Positions 54,018 to 62,620 of a stretch of 64,000 bases of DNA are shown here, in pieces. Every line of letters starts with the position of its first letter. Within the stretch, counting starts at the first letter, position 1. Position numbers and translations under genes: made by a program. Below the pieces are notes generated by a model. It was not told the origin of the DNA, made no database searches, and saw only the letters and a program-made list of their open reading frames with translations. The stretch is from Ancylomarina euxina (GTDB taxonomy: Bacteria > Bacteroidota > Bacteroidia > Bacteroidales > Marinifilaceae): NCBI RefSeq assembly GCF_003863355.1, contig NZ_QQWG01000007.1, positions 62,001 to 126,000 on the forward strand. Reading direction: 5' to 3'.

Positions 54018-54893
54018 ATGTCCTATAAAATTGCCATCGCAAGCGGAAAAGGTGGTACAGGAAAAACAAGTATTTCAGTTTGTTTACAACATTTTATCAC
54101 GAAATACATCACAAAGGAAATTCAACTTATTGACTGCGATGTAGAAGAACCTAACGATATTCTATTCTACCCTGCAGCCAAGAAAAAAAAATCAAATAGT
54201 ATTACCCAATTGATCCCGGAGATTGACAAAAACAACTGTAATTTTTGCAATAAATGTGCTGACTATTGCGAGTTTAATGCCATCAGTATTATTCCTTCAG
54301 CTCAATTAGCAGAAGTAAATGCAAGCTTGTGCCATTCCTGTGGAGCTTGTTTAGTGGCCTGTGAACAGGATGCAATTAAAGAAAAAGAAGTTGTTATTGG
54401 CCAGACTAACTTCTATTTGGAGGGAAATCAAACAATATTAGTAGAAGGTGTGTTAAAAATTGGTTCTCCTATGCAAACCTTAGTCATAAAAGGATTGAAA
54501 AAAGAGATTTCTGATAGCAATGTCATCACTCTTTACGATGCACCTCCTGGCACTTCATGTCCGGTGGTTGAAACCATAAGCGATACCAATTATATTATTC
54601 TAGTTACTGAACCCACTCCATTCGGCTTGCACGATTTAAAATTGATGATCGCACTAATAAAGGAAATCAAGATACCCTTTGGTGTGATTATAAACAAAGC
54701 AGGCTTGGGAAATAATGAAATCTACGACTATATGGAAACAGAGCAGTTTGAACTGTTGGGAGAAATACCCTTCGACCAAGACTTTGCAACAAAATATGCC
54801 AAGGGTGATTTACTAAAAGATATACCACAGAAAATTTCTGATTCGTTTTATAAAATAACAAATCAAATAAAAAAGAGAATGAGTTTATGTTAG
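54018..54893 (+). CDS. MinD/Mrp-type P-loop ATPase with inserted 2x[4Fe-4S] ferredoxin domain, first copy
   Basis: 291 residues. The deviant Walker A GKGGTGKTS is at 10-18. An inserted ferredoxin domain has two CX2CX2CX3C sets: C74, C77, C80, C84 and C105, C108, C111, C115. Then LYDAPPGTSCPVVETISDTNYIILVTEPTPFGLHDL (Walker B-like region and the adenine side). Such MinD-superfamily proteins are partners of ORP in Desulfovibrio and are linked to cell division or cluster assembly there. It is coupled to the second copy (7-bp overlap). Confidence 0.9.
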   Translation: MSYKIAIASGKGGTGKTSISVCLQHFITKYITKEIQLIDCDVEEPNDILFYPAAKKKKSNSITQLIPEIDKNNCNFCNKCADYCEFNAISIIPSAQLAEVNASLCHSCGACLVACEQDAIKEKEVVIGQTNFYLEGNQTILVEGVLKIGSPMQTLVIKGLKKEISDSNVITLYDAPPGTSCPVVETISDTNYIILVTEPTPFGLHDLKLMIALIKEIKIPFGVIINKAGLGNNEIYDYMETEQFELLGEIPFDQDFATKYAKGDLLKDIPQKISDSFYKITNQIKKRMSLC

Positions 54894-55783
54894 AACTTAC
54901 CGTATTAAGTGGAAAAGGTGGAACGGGTAAAACGTCAATAACAGCTGCACTAGCTGGTTTGGCGTCGAAGGCCGTATTATGCGATAATGATGTGGATGCA
55001 GCTGACTTACACTTAATCCTCCATCCTGATATAAAAGAAAAGCATAACTTTTCAAGTGGTTGGAAAGCGATTATAGATGCGAGCAAATGTAATCAATGTG
55101 GATTGTGTATGAGCCATTGCCGATTCGATGCCATTCACGACACAAAGAACCAACTTGAAGTGAATCCCTTTCAGTGCGAAGGATGTCGTTTGTGCGAACG
55201 CATCTGCCCCGAACAGGCTATACGATCGGAACAAAATACGAATAACTATTGGTACGTTTCGGATACTCGCTTTGGCACAATGGTTCATGCTAAAATGGGG
55301 CCCGGCGAAGAGAATTCTGGCAAATTAGTTAGTCAGGTTCGTAAAAAGGCGAGAGAAATTGCAATGATGACACAACAGGATTTTATCATTAATGATGGCC
55401 CTCCTGGTATTGGCTGTGCTGCTATATCTTCACTAACGGGAACCGACCTGGCTCTTATTGTGATTGAACCCAGCAAATCAAGCTTACACGATGCCGATCG
55501 TCTTATTAAGCTGATTGAATCGTTTAAGATTCCTGCATTTGCTCTTATCAACAAATTTGATTTAAACCTCGAACTAAGTCAATGTATAGCAGATTACCTG
55601 AAAACAAAGAATATCCCTTTAGTGGCTAAAATCCCATTCGACAAAGCCATGGTTCACGCCATGATAAACAAACAAACCATTGTGGAATATCAACCTGACT
55701 CCAATATCTCTAAAGAAATAAAAAGACTTTGGCATAAAATACAACTAAGTACACACACAGTCAATTTACATCAAGTAATATGA
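54887..55783 (+). CDS. MinD/Mrp-type P-loop ATPase with inserted ferredoxin domain, second copy
   Basis: 298 residues. Walker A GKGGTGKTS at 9-17. Ferredoxin cysteines C68, C71, C74, C78 and C97, C100, C103, C107. Then NDGPPGIGCAAISSLTGTDLALIVIEPSKSSLHDADRL. It overlaps the first copy by 7 bp and the thioesterase by 4 bp (ATGA), so the three are translationally coupled. The two copies may form a heterodimer, as proposed for the paired ORP-complex ATPases. This is inference. Confidence 0.9.
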   Translation: MLELTVLSGKGGTGKTSITAALAGLASKAVLCDNDVDAADLHLILHPDIKEKHNFSSGWKAIIDASKCNQCGLCMSHCRFDAIHDTKNQLEVNPFQCEGCRLCERICPEQAIRSEQNTNNYWYVSDTRFGTMVHAKMGPGEENSGKLVSQVRKKAREIAMMTQQDFIINDGPPGIGCAAISSLTGTDLALIVIEPSKSSLHDADRLIKLIESFKIPAFALINKFDLNLELSQCIADYLKTKNIPLVAKIPFDKAMVHAMINKQTIVEYQPDSNISKEIKRLWHKIQLSTHTVNLHQVI

Positions 55784-56217
55784 TACAAGATACAATGCAA
55801 TTAAGACCTCGCTATGGCGAAGTTGATCAGATGGGCTATGTTTATCATGCCAATTATGTGAGTTATTGTCATCAGGCTAGAACAGAGCTTTTACGAAAAC
55901 TTAATTTGAATGACAAGTATCTCGAAGACATGGATATCATGATGCCTGTCATATCTTTCAATATCGATTACAAAAAACCAGCTCATTACGACGAACTCAT
56001 AAGCATTACAACGATAATAAAAGGCTTGCCAACAACTCGATTCTATTTTGAGTTCCTAATAAGCAACGAAGAAGGTCAAATTCTTAGCATAGCGAATTCA
56101 ACTCTTGTTTTCGTAGATAAAAAATCTCGGTATCCTAAATTAGTCCCTGAGTTCATAACAAGCAAACTTCAAGCTAGCTTCAAACACGAAAACGAGCATT
56201 CATTATTGACTTCCTAA
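55780..56217 (+). CDS. Hotdog-fold acyl-CoA thioesterase (4HBT/YbgC type)
   Basis: 145 residues. The N-terminal signature is LRPRYGEVDQMGYVYHANYVSY, with the catalytic Asp in EVDQMGYVYHANY. Then LNLNDKYLEDMDIMMPVISFNIDYKKPAHYDE and ATSTLVFVDKK-like end. The 4HBT family hydrolyses acyl-CoA or 4-hydroxybenzoyl-CoA. The substrate is not predictable. It is attached to the ATPase gene by an ATGA overlap, but its link to the ORP-like genes may be only positional. Confidence 0.9.
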   Translation: MIQDTMQLRPRYGEVDQMGYVYHANYVSYCHQARTELLRKLNLNDKYLEDMDIMMPVISFNIDYKKPAHYDELISITTIIKGLPTTRFYFEFLISNEEGQILSIANSTLVFVDKKSRYPKLVPEFITSKLQASFKHENEHSLLTS

Positions 56218-56288
56218 ACTCCTACACCTCAATACATTTAATATGAAAAAAGGCTTAACCCCTATAAATACGGGTGTGCCTAGCTTCA

Positions 56289-56310
56289 TATTTGAACATA
56301 TGTTCAAATA
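56289..56310 (+). promoter_or_regulatory. 22-bp perfect palindrome (ArsR-type operator candidate)
   Basis: The palindrome centred between 56299 and 56300 has the core TTTGAACATATGTTCAAA and extends one AT/TA pair further at both sides, giving 11-bp perfect arms. This form (TGAACA-TA-TGTTCA) resembles ArsR/SmtB family operators, which control metal or sulfane-sulfur genes. It is about 75 bp upstream of the candidate -7 at 56370. No ArsR gene is present in the window. Confidence 0.65.
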
Positions 56311-56369
56311 CATATTGTATAACATATTACAAACTCCTGATTTCATGCTGTCGAAATGGAATGATATAT

Positions 56370-56377
56370 TACATTTG
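56370..56377 (+). promoter_or_regulatory. Candidate -7 element of the CoA-disulfide reductase fusion gene
   Basis: TACATTTG matches TAnnTTTG. CTG lies 19 bp upstream at the -33 position. The leader would be about 50-60 nt to the ATG at 56436. Confidence 0.45.
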
Positions 56378-56435
56378 CACTCCATACATATGGATATCTA
56401 GATATATATAATAGAGTAGCACAAAATATAATACC

Positions 56436-58913
56436 ATGACAAAATATTTAATAGTTGGAGGTGTAGCTGGAGGTGCAACAACCGCTGCACGTCTTAGAAG
56501 AATAGACGAATCAGCAGAAATCATCATGTTCGAAAGAGGGGAATATATCTCTTATGCCAATTGCGGTTTGCCCTACTATGTAGGTGGTATAATTGCCGAA
56601 AGAGAAAAGCTAATATTGCAAACACCCGGAAGTTTTAAAGCTCGATTAAATGTTGAAGTCCGTGTTAAAAACGAAGTTATCGGTATTGATACCAAGAATA
56701 AATCAATAGAAGTTAAGGATCTTATCAATAACACATCATATACAGAAACATACGACAAACTGATCGTTTCACCTGGTGCAGAACCAATCAAACCTCCTAT
56801 CCCAGGAATTAAAGATGAAGCCATATTTACCGTTCGTAATGTAAGAGATACCGATAAAATCAAATCATTTTACGATGAGAAAAAGCCTAAGAAAGCGGTA
56901 GTCGTTGGTGCAGGTTTTATCGGTCTTGAAATGGCAGAAAACCTTCACCATATGGGTATGATGGTTACCATTGTTGAGATGGCTGATCAGGTGATGACAC
57001 CTCTTGACTATGAGATGGCAGCTGAAGTACACATGCACCTTAAAACTAAAAATGTTGAGTTTTACCTAAATGATGGTGTGTCTGAATTCAATCGTCAAGG
57101 TGATAAATTAAACATTCACCTGCAGTCGGGTCGAAAGATAGATGCTGATATGGTGATTCTATCTATTGGTGTTCGTCCAGAAACGAGATTAGTTAAAGAA
57201 GCGGGTATCGATTTGGCTCCCAACGGCGGTATTAAAGTAAACGAATACCTGCAAACGAGTAACGAGCACGTTTATGCACTTGGAGATGCCATGGCATTCC
57301 CTCACCCAATTACAGGAAAATACACCAATGCCTACCTTGCTGGTCCTGCCAACAAACAGGCACGTATGCTAGCCGATAATCTGGTAAACGGGCATACAAA
57401 AAAATATAAAGGTTCAATTGCTACAGCAATTGCCAAGGTATTCGATATTACAGTTGCCTCAACAGGTTTGGCTGAGAAAGTATTGAAGAAAGAAGGTATC
57501 AAGTATATCTCAAATATTACTCATGGAGCATCGAATGCTGGTTATTATCCAGGTGCAATGCCAACCACTATCAAAATCATGTTCGATCCGGAAACGGGAA
57601 AACTATTTGGTGGACAAATCATTGGTTATGTCGGTGTTGATAAGCGTATCGACATGATTGCAACCGTGCTAAAAAATAAGGGGAGCATTTACGATCTTCA
57701 AGAAATTGAGCACGCCTATGCCCCACCATTTTCATCGGCTAAAGATCCTGTGAACCAAGCAGGTTTTACGGCTGGTAATATTATCGACGGTTTAGTCAAT
57801 ATTATCCATTGGGATAAGTTGCACCAGATGGATGCTTCCGATAACTTTATATTGGATGTGAGAACACCAGATGAGTTTGAGCTAGGAAAAATTGAGGGTG
57901 CTGTTAATATCGAAGTTGATAAAATACGCGAACGCCTTGACGAAATTCCAAAGGACAAAAAGATTATCATTTACTGTGGTGTAGGACTTCGTGGTTATTT
58001 TGCTGCAAGAATCCTGATGCAGAGACGCTATAATGATGTTGTAAACCTAAGTGGTGGTTACAAGACTTACGAGCACGCTACCTGCAAACAAAGCAACGAG
58101 GATATTTTCGGATCGAGCTATATTGCTAAAGATGGCCAGATCTACAGAGGGAAAGCTAAGAATTCTGAAGTAAAAAAAGAGATCGAAACCATAGATATAG
58201 ATGCCTGTGGCTTGCAATGTCCAGGTCCGATTATCAAACTGAAAAAAGAAATTGACAAGCTTGAAGATGGTCAACGTCTTCGTCAAAAAGTGACGGATGC
58301 CGGATTTACTAAGGACGTGGTATCGTGGTGTAATATAACAGGTAATAAGTTGATTTCTTGTGAATCGGAAAAAGGAATTATCTCTGCAGTTATCGAGAAA
58401 CAAAGTAAACACGAAGTCTGCGAGCTTTTACAATCTGCCGAGGCAAAGAATAAAACCATGGTTGTGTTCTCCGATGATATGGACCGAGCTTTGGCTTCAC
58501 TTGTGATTGCAAACGGTGCAGCAGCTATGGGTAGCAAGGTCACTCTGTTCTTTACCTTCTGGGGATTGAATGTGATTAAGAAAACCAACAAACCCAAGGT
58601 TAAGAAAGACATGATGGGCAAAATGTTTGGTAAAATGATGGCCAATGATGCTGGTAATCTTAAGCTATCGAAAATGCACATGATGGGTATGGGCTCAATG
58701 ATGATGAAAAAGAGAATGCTTTCGAAAAAAGTTGACTCTTTGGAAGATTTATTACAGACCGCCATGGAAAATGGCGTTGAGATGATCGCCTGCCAAATGT
58801 CTATGGACGTTATGGGAGTTGACAAAGCAGAATTGCTTGATGGAGTTCAAATTGGTGGTGTAGCCACCTACCTTGAAGAGGCTGAACAATCAAACGTCAA
58901 CTTGTTTATTTAA
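56436..58913 (+). CDS. CoA-disulfide-reductase-like FAD oxidoreductase fused to rhodanese, TusA and DsrE-like domains
   Basis: 825 residues in four parts. Residues 1-450 form a pyridine nucleotide-disulfide oxidoreductase of the CoADR/NADH oxidase type (VGGVAGGATTAARLRR, active-site C43 in ANCGLPYY, VVVGAGFIGLEMAENL for NAD(P)H). A rhodanese domain covers about 465-560, with its catalytic Cys in IIYCGVGLRG (C514). A TusA-like domain covers about 585-655, with CGLQCPGP (C591, C595). A DsrE/DsrF-like domain follows from about 670 (VVFSDDMDRALASLVIANGAAAMGSKVTLFF), ending in a Met/Lys-rich part. All domains move or reduce protein- or CoA-bound sulfane sulfur. A role in polysulfide or persulfide reduction is likely. 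Confidence 0.93.
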   Translation: MTKYLIVGGVAGGATTAARLRRIDESAEIIMFERGEYISYANCGLPYYVGGIIAEREKLILQTPGSFKARLNVEVRVKNEVIGIDTKNKSIEVKDLINNTSYTETYDKLIVSPGAEPIKPPIPGIKDEAIFTVRNVRDTDKIKSFYDEKKPKKAVVVGAGFIGLEMAENLHHMGMMVTIVEMADQVMTPLDYEMAAEVHMHLKTKNVEFYLNDGVSEFNRQGDKLNIHLQSGRKIDADMVILSIGVRPETRLVKEAGIDLAPNGGIKVNEYLQTSNEHVYALGDAMAFPHPITGKYTNAYLAGPANKQARMLADNLVNGHTKKYKGSIATAIAKVFDITVASTGLAEKVLKKEGIKYISNITHGASNAGYYPGAMPTTIKIMFDPETGKLFGGQIIGYVGVDKRIDMIATVLKNKGSIYDLQEIEHAYAPPFSSAKDPVNQAGFTAGNIIDGLVNIIHWDKLHQMDASDNFILDVRTPDEFELGKIEGAVNIEVDKIRERLDEIPKDKKIIIYCGVGLRGYFAARILMQRRYNDVVNLSGGYKTYEHATCKQSNEDIFGSSYIAKDGQIYRGKAKNSEVKKEIETIDIDACGLQCPGPIIKLKKEIDKLEDGQRLRQKVTDAGFTKDVVSWCNITGNKLISCESEKGIISAVIEKQSKHEVCELLQSAEAKNKTMVVFSDDMDRALASLVIANGAAAMGSKVTLFFTFWGLNVIKKTNKPKVKKDMMGKMFGKMMANDAGNLKLSKMHMMGMGSMMMKKRMLSKKVDSLEDLLQTAMENGVEMIACQMSMDVMGVDKAELLDGVQIGGVATYLEEAEQSNVNLFI

Positions 58914-58941
58914 GACAAAGCAGAAATACTATTATGTAACG

Positions 58942-58971
58942 ATGGACTACCGAAAGGTGGTCCATTTTTTT
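58942..58971 (+). terminator. Terminator after the CoA-disulfide reductase fusion gene
   Basis: A 10-bp stem closed by a GAAA tetraloop (ATGGACTACC / GGTGGTCCAT) runs into a T-tract. It begins 29 bp after the stop codon. Confidence 0.9.
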
Positions 58972-59019
58972 ATCTCCCAATGTGTTTGCAATTACATATT
59001 AAATTATTTGTGAGCCCAT

Positions 59020-59165
59020 CTATTTATTCTCTAGGTAGTTTAAAATATAGTCAAAATGCTTTTCACGCTTACCTATATCAGCAAGTGTTACATCATGTTT
59101 TTTTGCCATATCAATGGCTATAGCACTGCCCACCATACCAGTACCTAATACAATAACGACTCATA
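59020..59165 (-). pseudogene. Fragment of a saccharopine-dehydrogenase-like NAD(P)-binding domain
   Basis: The minus-strand frame reads VVIVLGTGMVGSAIAIDMAKKHDV, then a stretch ending LNYLENK at the stop at 59020. The GxGxxG nucleotide-binding motif (GTGMVG) and the beta-alpha-beta layout resemble the N-terminus of saccharopine or lysine dehydrogenases. A stop codon directly precedes this frame. An ATG two bases out of frame (around 59163) suggests the original start was lost by a small indel. Only about 46 codons of a gene normally near 400 codons remain, so it is a decayed relic. The rest of the 58914-59415 gap shows nothing else but the terminator at 58942. Confidence 0.6.
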
Positions 59166-59415
59166 GAAAACAATCTTTAAGACTTAAAATCCAAAGGAAT
59201 CACAACAAGTCTAACCTATTCAAAATCAAACGACGACCAAGACCTGAAGCATCAAAAAAGTAACAAAATGAAATTGTAACTAGAATAAGAAATTACCAAT
59301 AAGTATAATTCAGTTTCAGTATGGTTTTGGTAGAATAGAAATAGATTTTAAACAATAAGTTGATCTGCTATGTAAAGAGTCGTTAAAGTGAACGAATCAA
59401 CATTAACACCGAAGT

Positions 59416-59913
59416 TTAATCTTTGATTTCAATTTTGAAAGTGAAATATTTTTGAACAGTGTAGCTAAACAAAATCACAATGAGAGTGGTTACCATTTTT
59501 GATGGAGTTGGGTACCAGCCAAAGGACTCTACAAAAAGTTTCAGGAAAATATAGTTTAGAACTAGGCTCCCCATTACACTTAGTCCATACCTCAAAAGTT
59601 GAATTCGTTTCCTCAGGTAAGAACCGGGAAAACTGATATATTTAGCCAATATAAATCCAATTGGGAAAGTTATAATAAAGGACATGATAAAGGCAGCTAT
59701 ATGGGGTGAAATAACAATAAACCCAAAATCAACAAGCTCTTTATTCAGTACAAAATTGTAGAATAGGAAGAATAGGAAAATATCCAAAGCCGTGTTTGCA
59801 CCCCCAGTTGCCGCATATTTAAAGGTTTGCTCTGGCATGAACTTTCTGAAAGGTGGGTAAAACCACAAAATAATCTTCTCTATCAATCTTATAATTGCGT
59901 AAAATAGCTTCAT
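59416..59913 (-). CDS. GtrA-family membrane protein
   Basis: 165 residues with four transmembrane segments. The GtrA family signature is visible in FKYAATGGANTALDIFLFFLFY and in the second half (YISFPGSYLRKRIQLLRYGLSVMGSLVLNYIFLKLFVE). GtrA proteins are thought to flip undecaprenyl-phosphate-linked glucose or act in cell-surface glycosylation. A role in the glycan cluster around 20-27 kb is possible, but it is about 32 kb away. No terminator seen. Confidence 0.87.
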   Translation of the reverse strand: MKLFYAIIRLIEKIILWFYPPFRKFMPEQTFKYAATGGANTALDIFLFFLFYNFVLNKELVDFGFIVISPHIAAFIMSFIITFPIGFILAKYISFPGSYLRKRIQLLRYGLSVMGSLVLNYIFLKLFVESFGWYPTPSKMVTTLIVILFSYTVQKYFTFKIEIKD

Positions 59914-60061
59914 CTCTATAATTTAGATGACAAATATATGATTTTCAATCATAATTTTTGACTCTGATAAAATATGATTTAATAGGCTTATATCTTATTC
60001 TTTTATTCCTTTAAAATTATATAAACCTATCATTAAAATCTGCACCTGACTAAACAAGATA

Positions 60062-60089
60062 AAAATAGGCTTCCCTATACAAGAAGCCT
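60062..60089 (-). terminator. Terminator of ovoA
   Basis: 7-bp arms AGGCTTC / GAAGCCT around a 9-nt loop. On the minus strand a short T-tract follows (plus-strand A's at 60061-60065). It lies 23 bp after the ovoA stop. Confidence 0.75.
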
Positions 60090-60111
60090 TTGTTCAGATC
60101 TTCATCGAAGA

Positions 60112-62250
60112 TTACTTTCTTCTCCAAATAGTCATTTGTGCAATAGTGTGTTGATACTTGCGAGCTGTTTCGCGAATCACAAAAGGCACATCCTTAGGTT
60201 CTGCAATCAAATCAAAATGCTCTTGCAGTTTTTCTTTCAAACCATCAAGTGTGCTGTAAGGCTCACCATTTTTACGATAACCCCCGATCCAATTCTCTAC
60301 ATCGGTAAACTCTTCTAACCAACTGTAAGGAGAAGTCAGCACCAACAGTCCGCCCACATTAATTCGAGAATGAATGTCGCGTAAGAACTTAAGTGGATCA
60401 TAAAGTCTATCGATTAGGTTACTTGCAAAGACTAGGTCGTAAGCCGTAAAGAAAGGCTTTAGGTTGCAAGCATCCCCTTGAAAGAACTCTACCTTATAGC
60501 TATTGACATCCAAACCAAAGTCGGATAATTTAACCTCCATAAAGGTATCAAGCTTCCCTTCCTCTATTCTGCTATAATTCAGTCTACCACTCTCTTTCAG
60601 CTGCGTGCCAATGCGAATAAAACGAGTGGAAAAATCCAAACCTGTGACCTTATCGAAATACTTCGCCAACTCAAAACTTGTTCGGCCTGTGGCGCACCCC
60701 AAATCGAGGGCTGCACCCTTATTGATACTTTGTAAATGTTCTTCGATTAGATTCAGGCATGCCAAAGCATAGTTCTCTACCCCAAAGTAAGTCTGCCCAT
60801 ACTGAAACTCACAATATTGCGAAACCAAATCGTCGCTCTCATAGTAGTTGTCCTGAATTACCAGCTCCTCTTCTGATTCGATATAACGAAAACCAGCATG
60901 CTGAAAGAAATGACGACGAAAAGCATAACGCGAATCCTTAATGGCTAAATTTCCTGTCGATATCCATGAGCCACCTTTTATCAGATTGTGTCGAGCATCA
61001 AAGGTCGGTGTTGAAAAATCATCGTAAAAAGGATGAATCTCGAAACCCTCCAAGGCTGAAATAGGCATCTCAGTCCACTGCCATACATTACCAATTGCAT
61101 CGTAAATACCATTGAATTCGAACTTATCAACTGGACAGGAAGAAGCGTAATGTTCGAGATTAATATTGCCAGGAGCCTTGTTCCAATAGGGTTGATCAGG
61201 AATATCCAACGAATTACGAAGCAAATAGTATTCCGCCTCGCCTGGCATTCTTAGCTTTTTATCGGTCTGTGCCGATTTCCAATTACAAAAAGCTTTTGCT
61301 TCCAAATAATTCACTTCTACAGGCCAATTCCATGGCATATTAATTTTCTGCAACATGCAACGAAGTTTCCAATTCTCATCGTCTTTCACCCAAAAAACAG
61401 GGTATTCACAGCCCTTATATCGAACCCAATTCCAACCTTCTTCGGTCCACCATTTTTGGGTTTTATAGCCCTTGTCGTCAACAAAAGCCATGTACTCCTT
61501 ATTCGACACCAAATACTTCGAAGCCGAAAAACCTTTGACATCAGAAGATAAGTTTCCAAACTCATTGTCCCAACCGTATAAGGCAGCATCGCGTTCTTTA
61601 CCCAAACTTACATTCCCCGATTTCACCTTTACAAGTTCATTTTCAGGAGCAATCCCGGCATCTGTACAAATCTGAAAAAGTGGATTTGCCTGTACCATAT
61701 CGATTGGCAATTGTCGGATAAGAACAGAAGAGGTCTCAATATGTATACGTTGATGCTCAATCCCCATCATAATCACCCAAAAAGGATCATTCCAATTGAT
61801 GGGGATTTTCAGGGGAAGATTAGCAATCAAATCTTCCATCATAGCTTTAACCTGCTTGCGGTAATCGCGCACTTCCTGAACGGTTGGCCAATCGTAATGC
61901 GCCTCATTCAAATCATCCCAGGACATTTCATCCACGCCAACTGCAAATATAGATTCGAACTTAGGATTTATTCTTTTGGTGATAAGACCTGCCAACATCA
62001 ACTTATTGATATAAAAAGTAGCGGTATGACCAATATAAAAAATAAGCGGATGACGCAAGGGATCGGCTCGCATATAAAAAACGGTATTATCCTTCAACGA
62101 ATCGTACAAGCGATCGTCCAACTCCCAAGTCGCCAAAAAATATTTAAGAATTTCCTCTCTCTTATCGGCAGGATTTCCTTGATTCAGGATAGGTGTTTTG
62201 GTTACAAGTATATTTTGGTAAGACTTTGAGTCGATGGCATCCTTCATCAT
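60112..62250 (-). CDS. ovoA: 5-histidylcysteine sulfoxide synthase / 4-mercaptohistidine N-methyltransferase OvoA
   Basis: 712 residues. OvoA makes ovothiol precursors from histidine and cysteine with Fe(II) and O2, then methylates the mercaptohistidine. The DinB_2-type N-terminus (about 30-185) holds the iron ligands: H75 in FYIGHTATFY, and H166, H170 with E172 in GIEHQRIHIE. The FGE-sulfatase domain covers about 205-457 (GNVWQWTEMP, LIKGGSWIS). The SAM-dependent methyltransferase domain has DLGCATGRTSF at 516-526. All parts are present at full length. The partner lyase OvoB is not in the window. Ovothiol is an antioxidant thiol. The gene is monocistronic, with dyads upstream. Confidence 0.93.
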   Translation of the reverse strand: MMKDAIDSKSYQNILVTKTPILNQGNPADKREEILKYFLATWELDDRLYDSLKDNTVFYMRADPLRHPLIFYIGHTATFYINKLMLAGLITKRINPKFESIFAVGVDEMSWDDLNEAHYDWPTVQEVRDYRKQVKAMMEDLIANLPLKIPINWNDPFWVIMMGIEHQRIHIETSSVLIRQLPIDMVQANPLFQICTDAGIAPENELVKVKSGNVSLGKERDAALYGWDNEFGNLSSDVKGFSASKYLVSNKEYMAFVDDKGYKTQKWWTEEGWNWVRYKGCEYPVFWVKDDENWKLRCMLQKINMPWNWPVEVNYLEAKAFCNWKSAQTDKKLRMPGEAEYYLLRNSLDIPDQPYWNKAPGNINLEHYASSCPVDKFEFNGIYDAIGNVWQWTEMPISALEGFEIHPFYDDFSTPTFDARHNLIKGGSWISTGNLAIKDSRYAFRRHFFQHAGFRYIESEEELVIQDNYYESDDLVSQYCEFQYGQTYFGVENYALACLNLIEEHLQSINKGAALDLGCATGRTSFELAKYFDKVTGLDFSTRFIRIGTQLKESGRLNYSRIEEGKLDTFMEVKLSDFGLDVNSYKVEFFQGDACNLKPFFTAYDLVFASNLIDRLYDPLKFLRDIHSRINVGGLLVLTSPYSWLEEFTDVENWIGGYRKNGEPYSTLDGLKEKLQEHFDLIAEPKDVPFVIRETARKYQHTIAQMTIWRRK

Positions 62251-62272
62251 AACGGCTTTAAATTCACTTATT

Positions 62273-62298
62273 ATTCTTAACGTAATGAAGTTAAGAAT
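62273..62298. promoter_or_regulatory. 26-bp dyad upstream of ovoA
   Basis: ATTCTTAAC (62273-62281) and GTTAAGAAT (62290-62298) are perfect 9-bp arms around an 8-bp spacer. It lies 23-48 bp before the ovoA ATG (minus strand, 62250). It could be an operator of a redox-responsive regulator or a leader hairpin. Confidence 0.55.
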
Positions 62299-62392
62299 TT
62301 TATTGCAAGCTTACTATCTATAAAACCAATTTCTAAGGTTTATTGTAATCTAAAGTCTAAGATTATCAGAGTAAAAACAGATTCGTTAAATA

Positions 62393-62411
62393 TTTGTTAA
62401 AACTTAACAAA
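62393..62411. promoter_or_regulatory. Second dyad in the ovoA / receptor intergenic region
   Basis: TTTGTTAA and TTAACAAA are 8-bp arms around AAC. It shares the GTTAA/TTAAC core with the dyad at 62273, so the two might be bound by one regulator, but this is a loose resemblance. The 62251-62620 region also has TAATTTTG at 62448-62455, a -7-like element. No gene is seen in it. Confidence 0.45.
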
Positions 62412-62620
62412 AACCACGATAAACCAGTCAAAAACGATTTTATATGATAATTTTGGCTTCGGAAGCAAAAAATAGACTAAACCTTTTGAATAAATTGGTG
62501 TCAAAGATTGATATTCGATAAAACTGAAACATTTAGTTTTATTTCAAATACAGATACAACTAACTAAGCACAACAATTGAGCCAGACAAGTGTGCTCAAA
62601 CTAACACAAGGACTCAAAAC

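Noticed and set aside
54688-55086. Minus-strand frame across the two MinD-like genes
   Set aside because: It is antisense to two clear ATPase genes, so it is a shadow frame.
56289-56310. Reading the palindrome as an FNR or CRP site
   Set aside because: The spacing between TTGA and TCAA is eight bases rather than six (FNR), and the CRP half-site TGTGA is absent. The ArsR form fits better.
58283-58825. Minus-strand 180-codon frame inside the CoA-disulfide reductase gene
   Set aside because: It is antisense to conserved TusA/DsrE-like domain code and has no recognised domain or promoter of its own.
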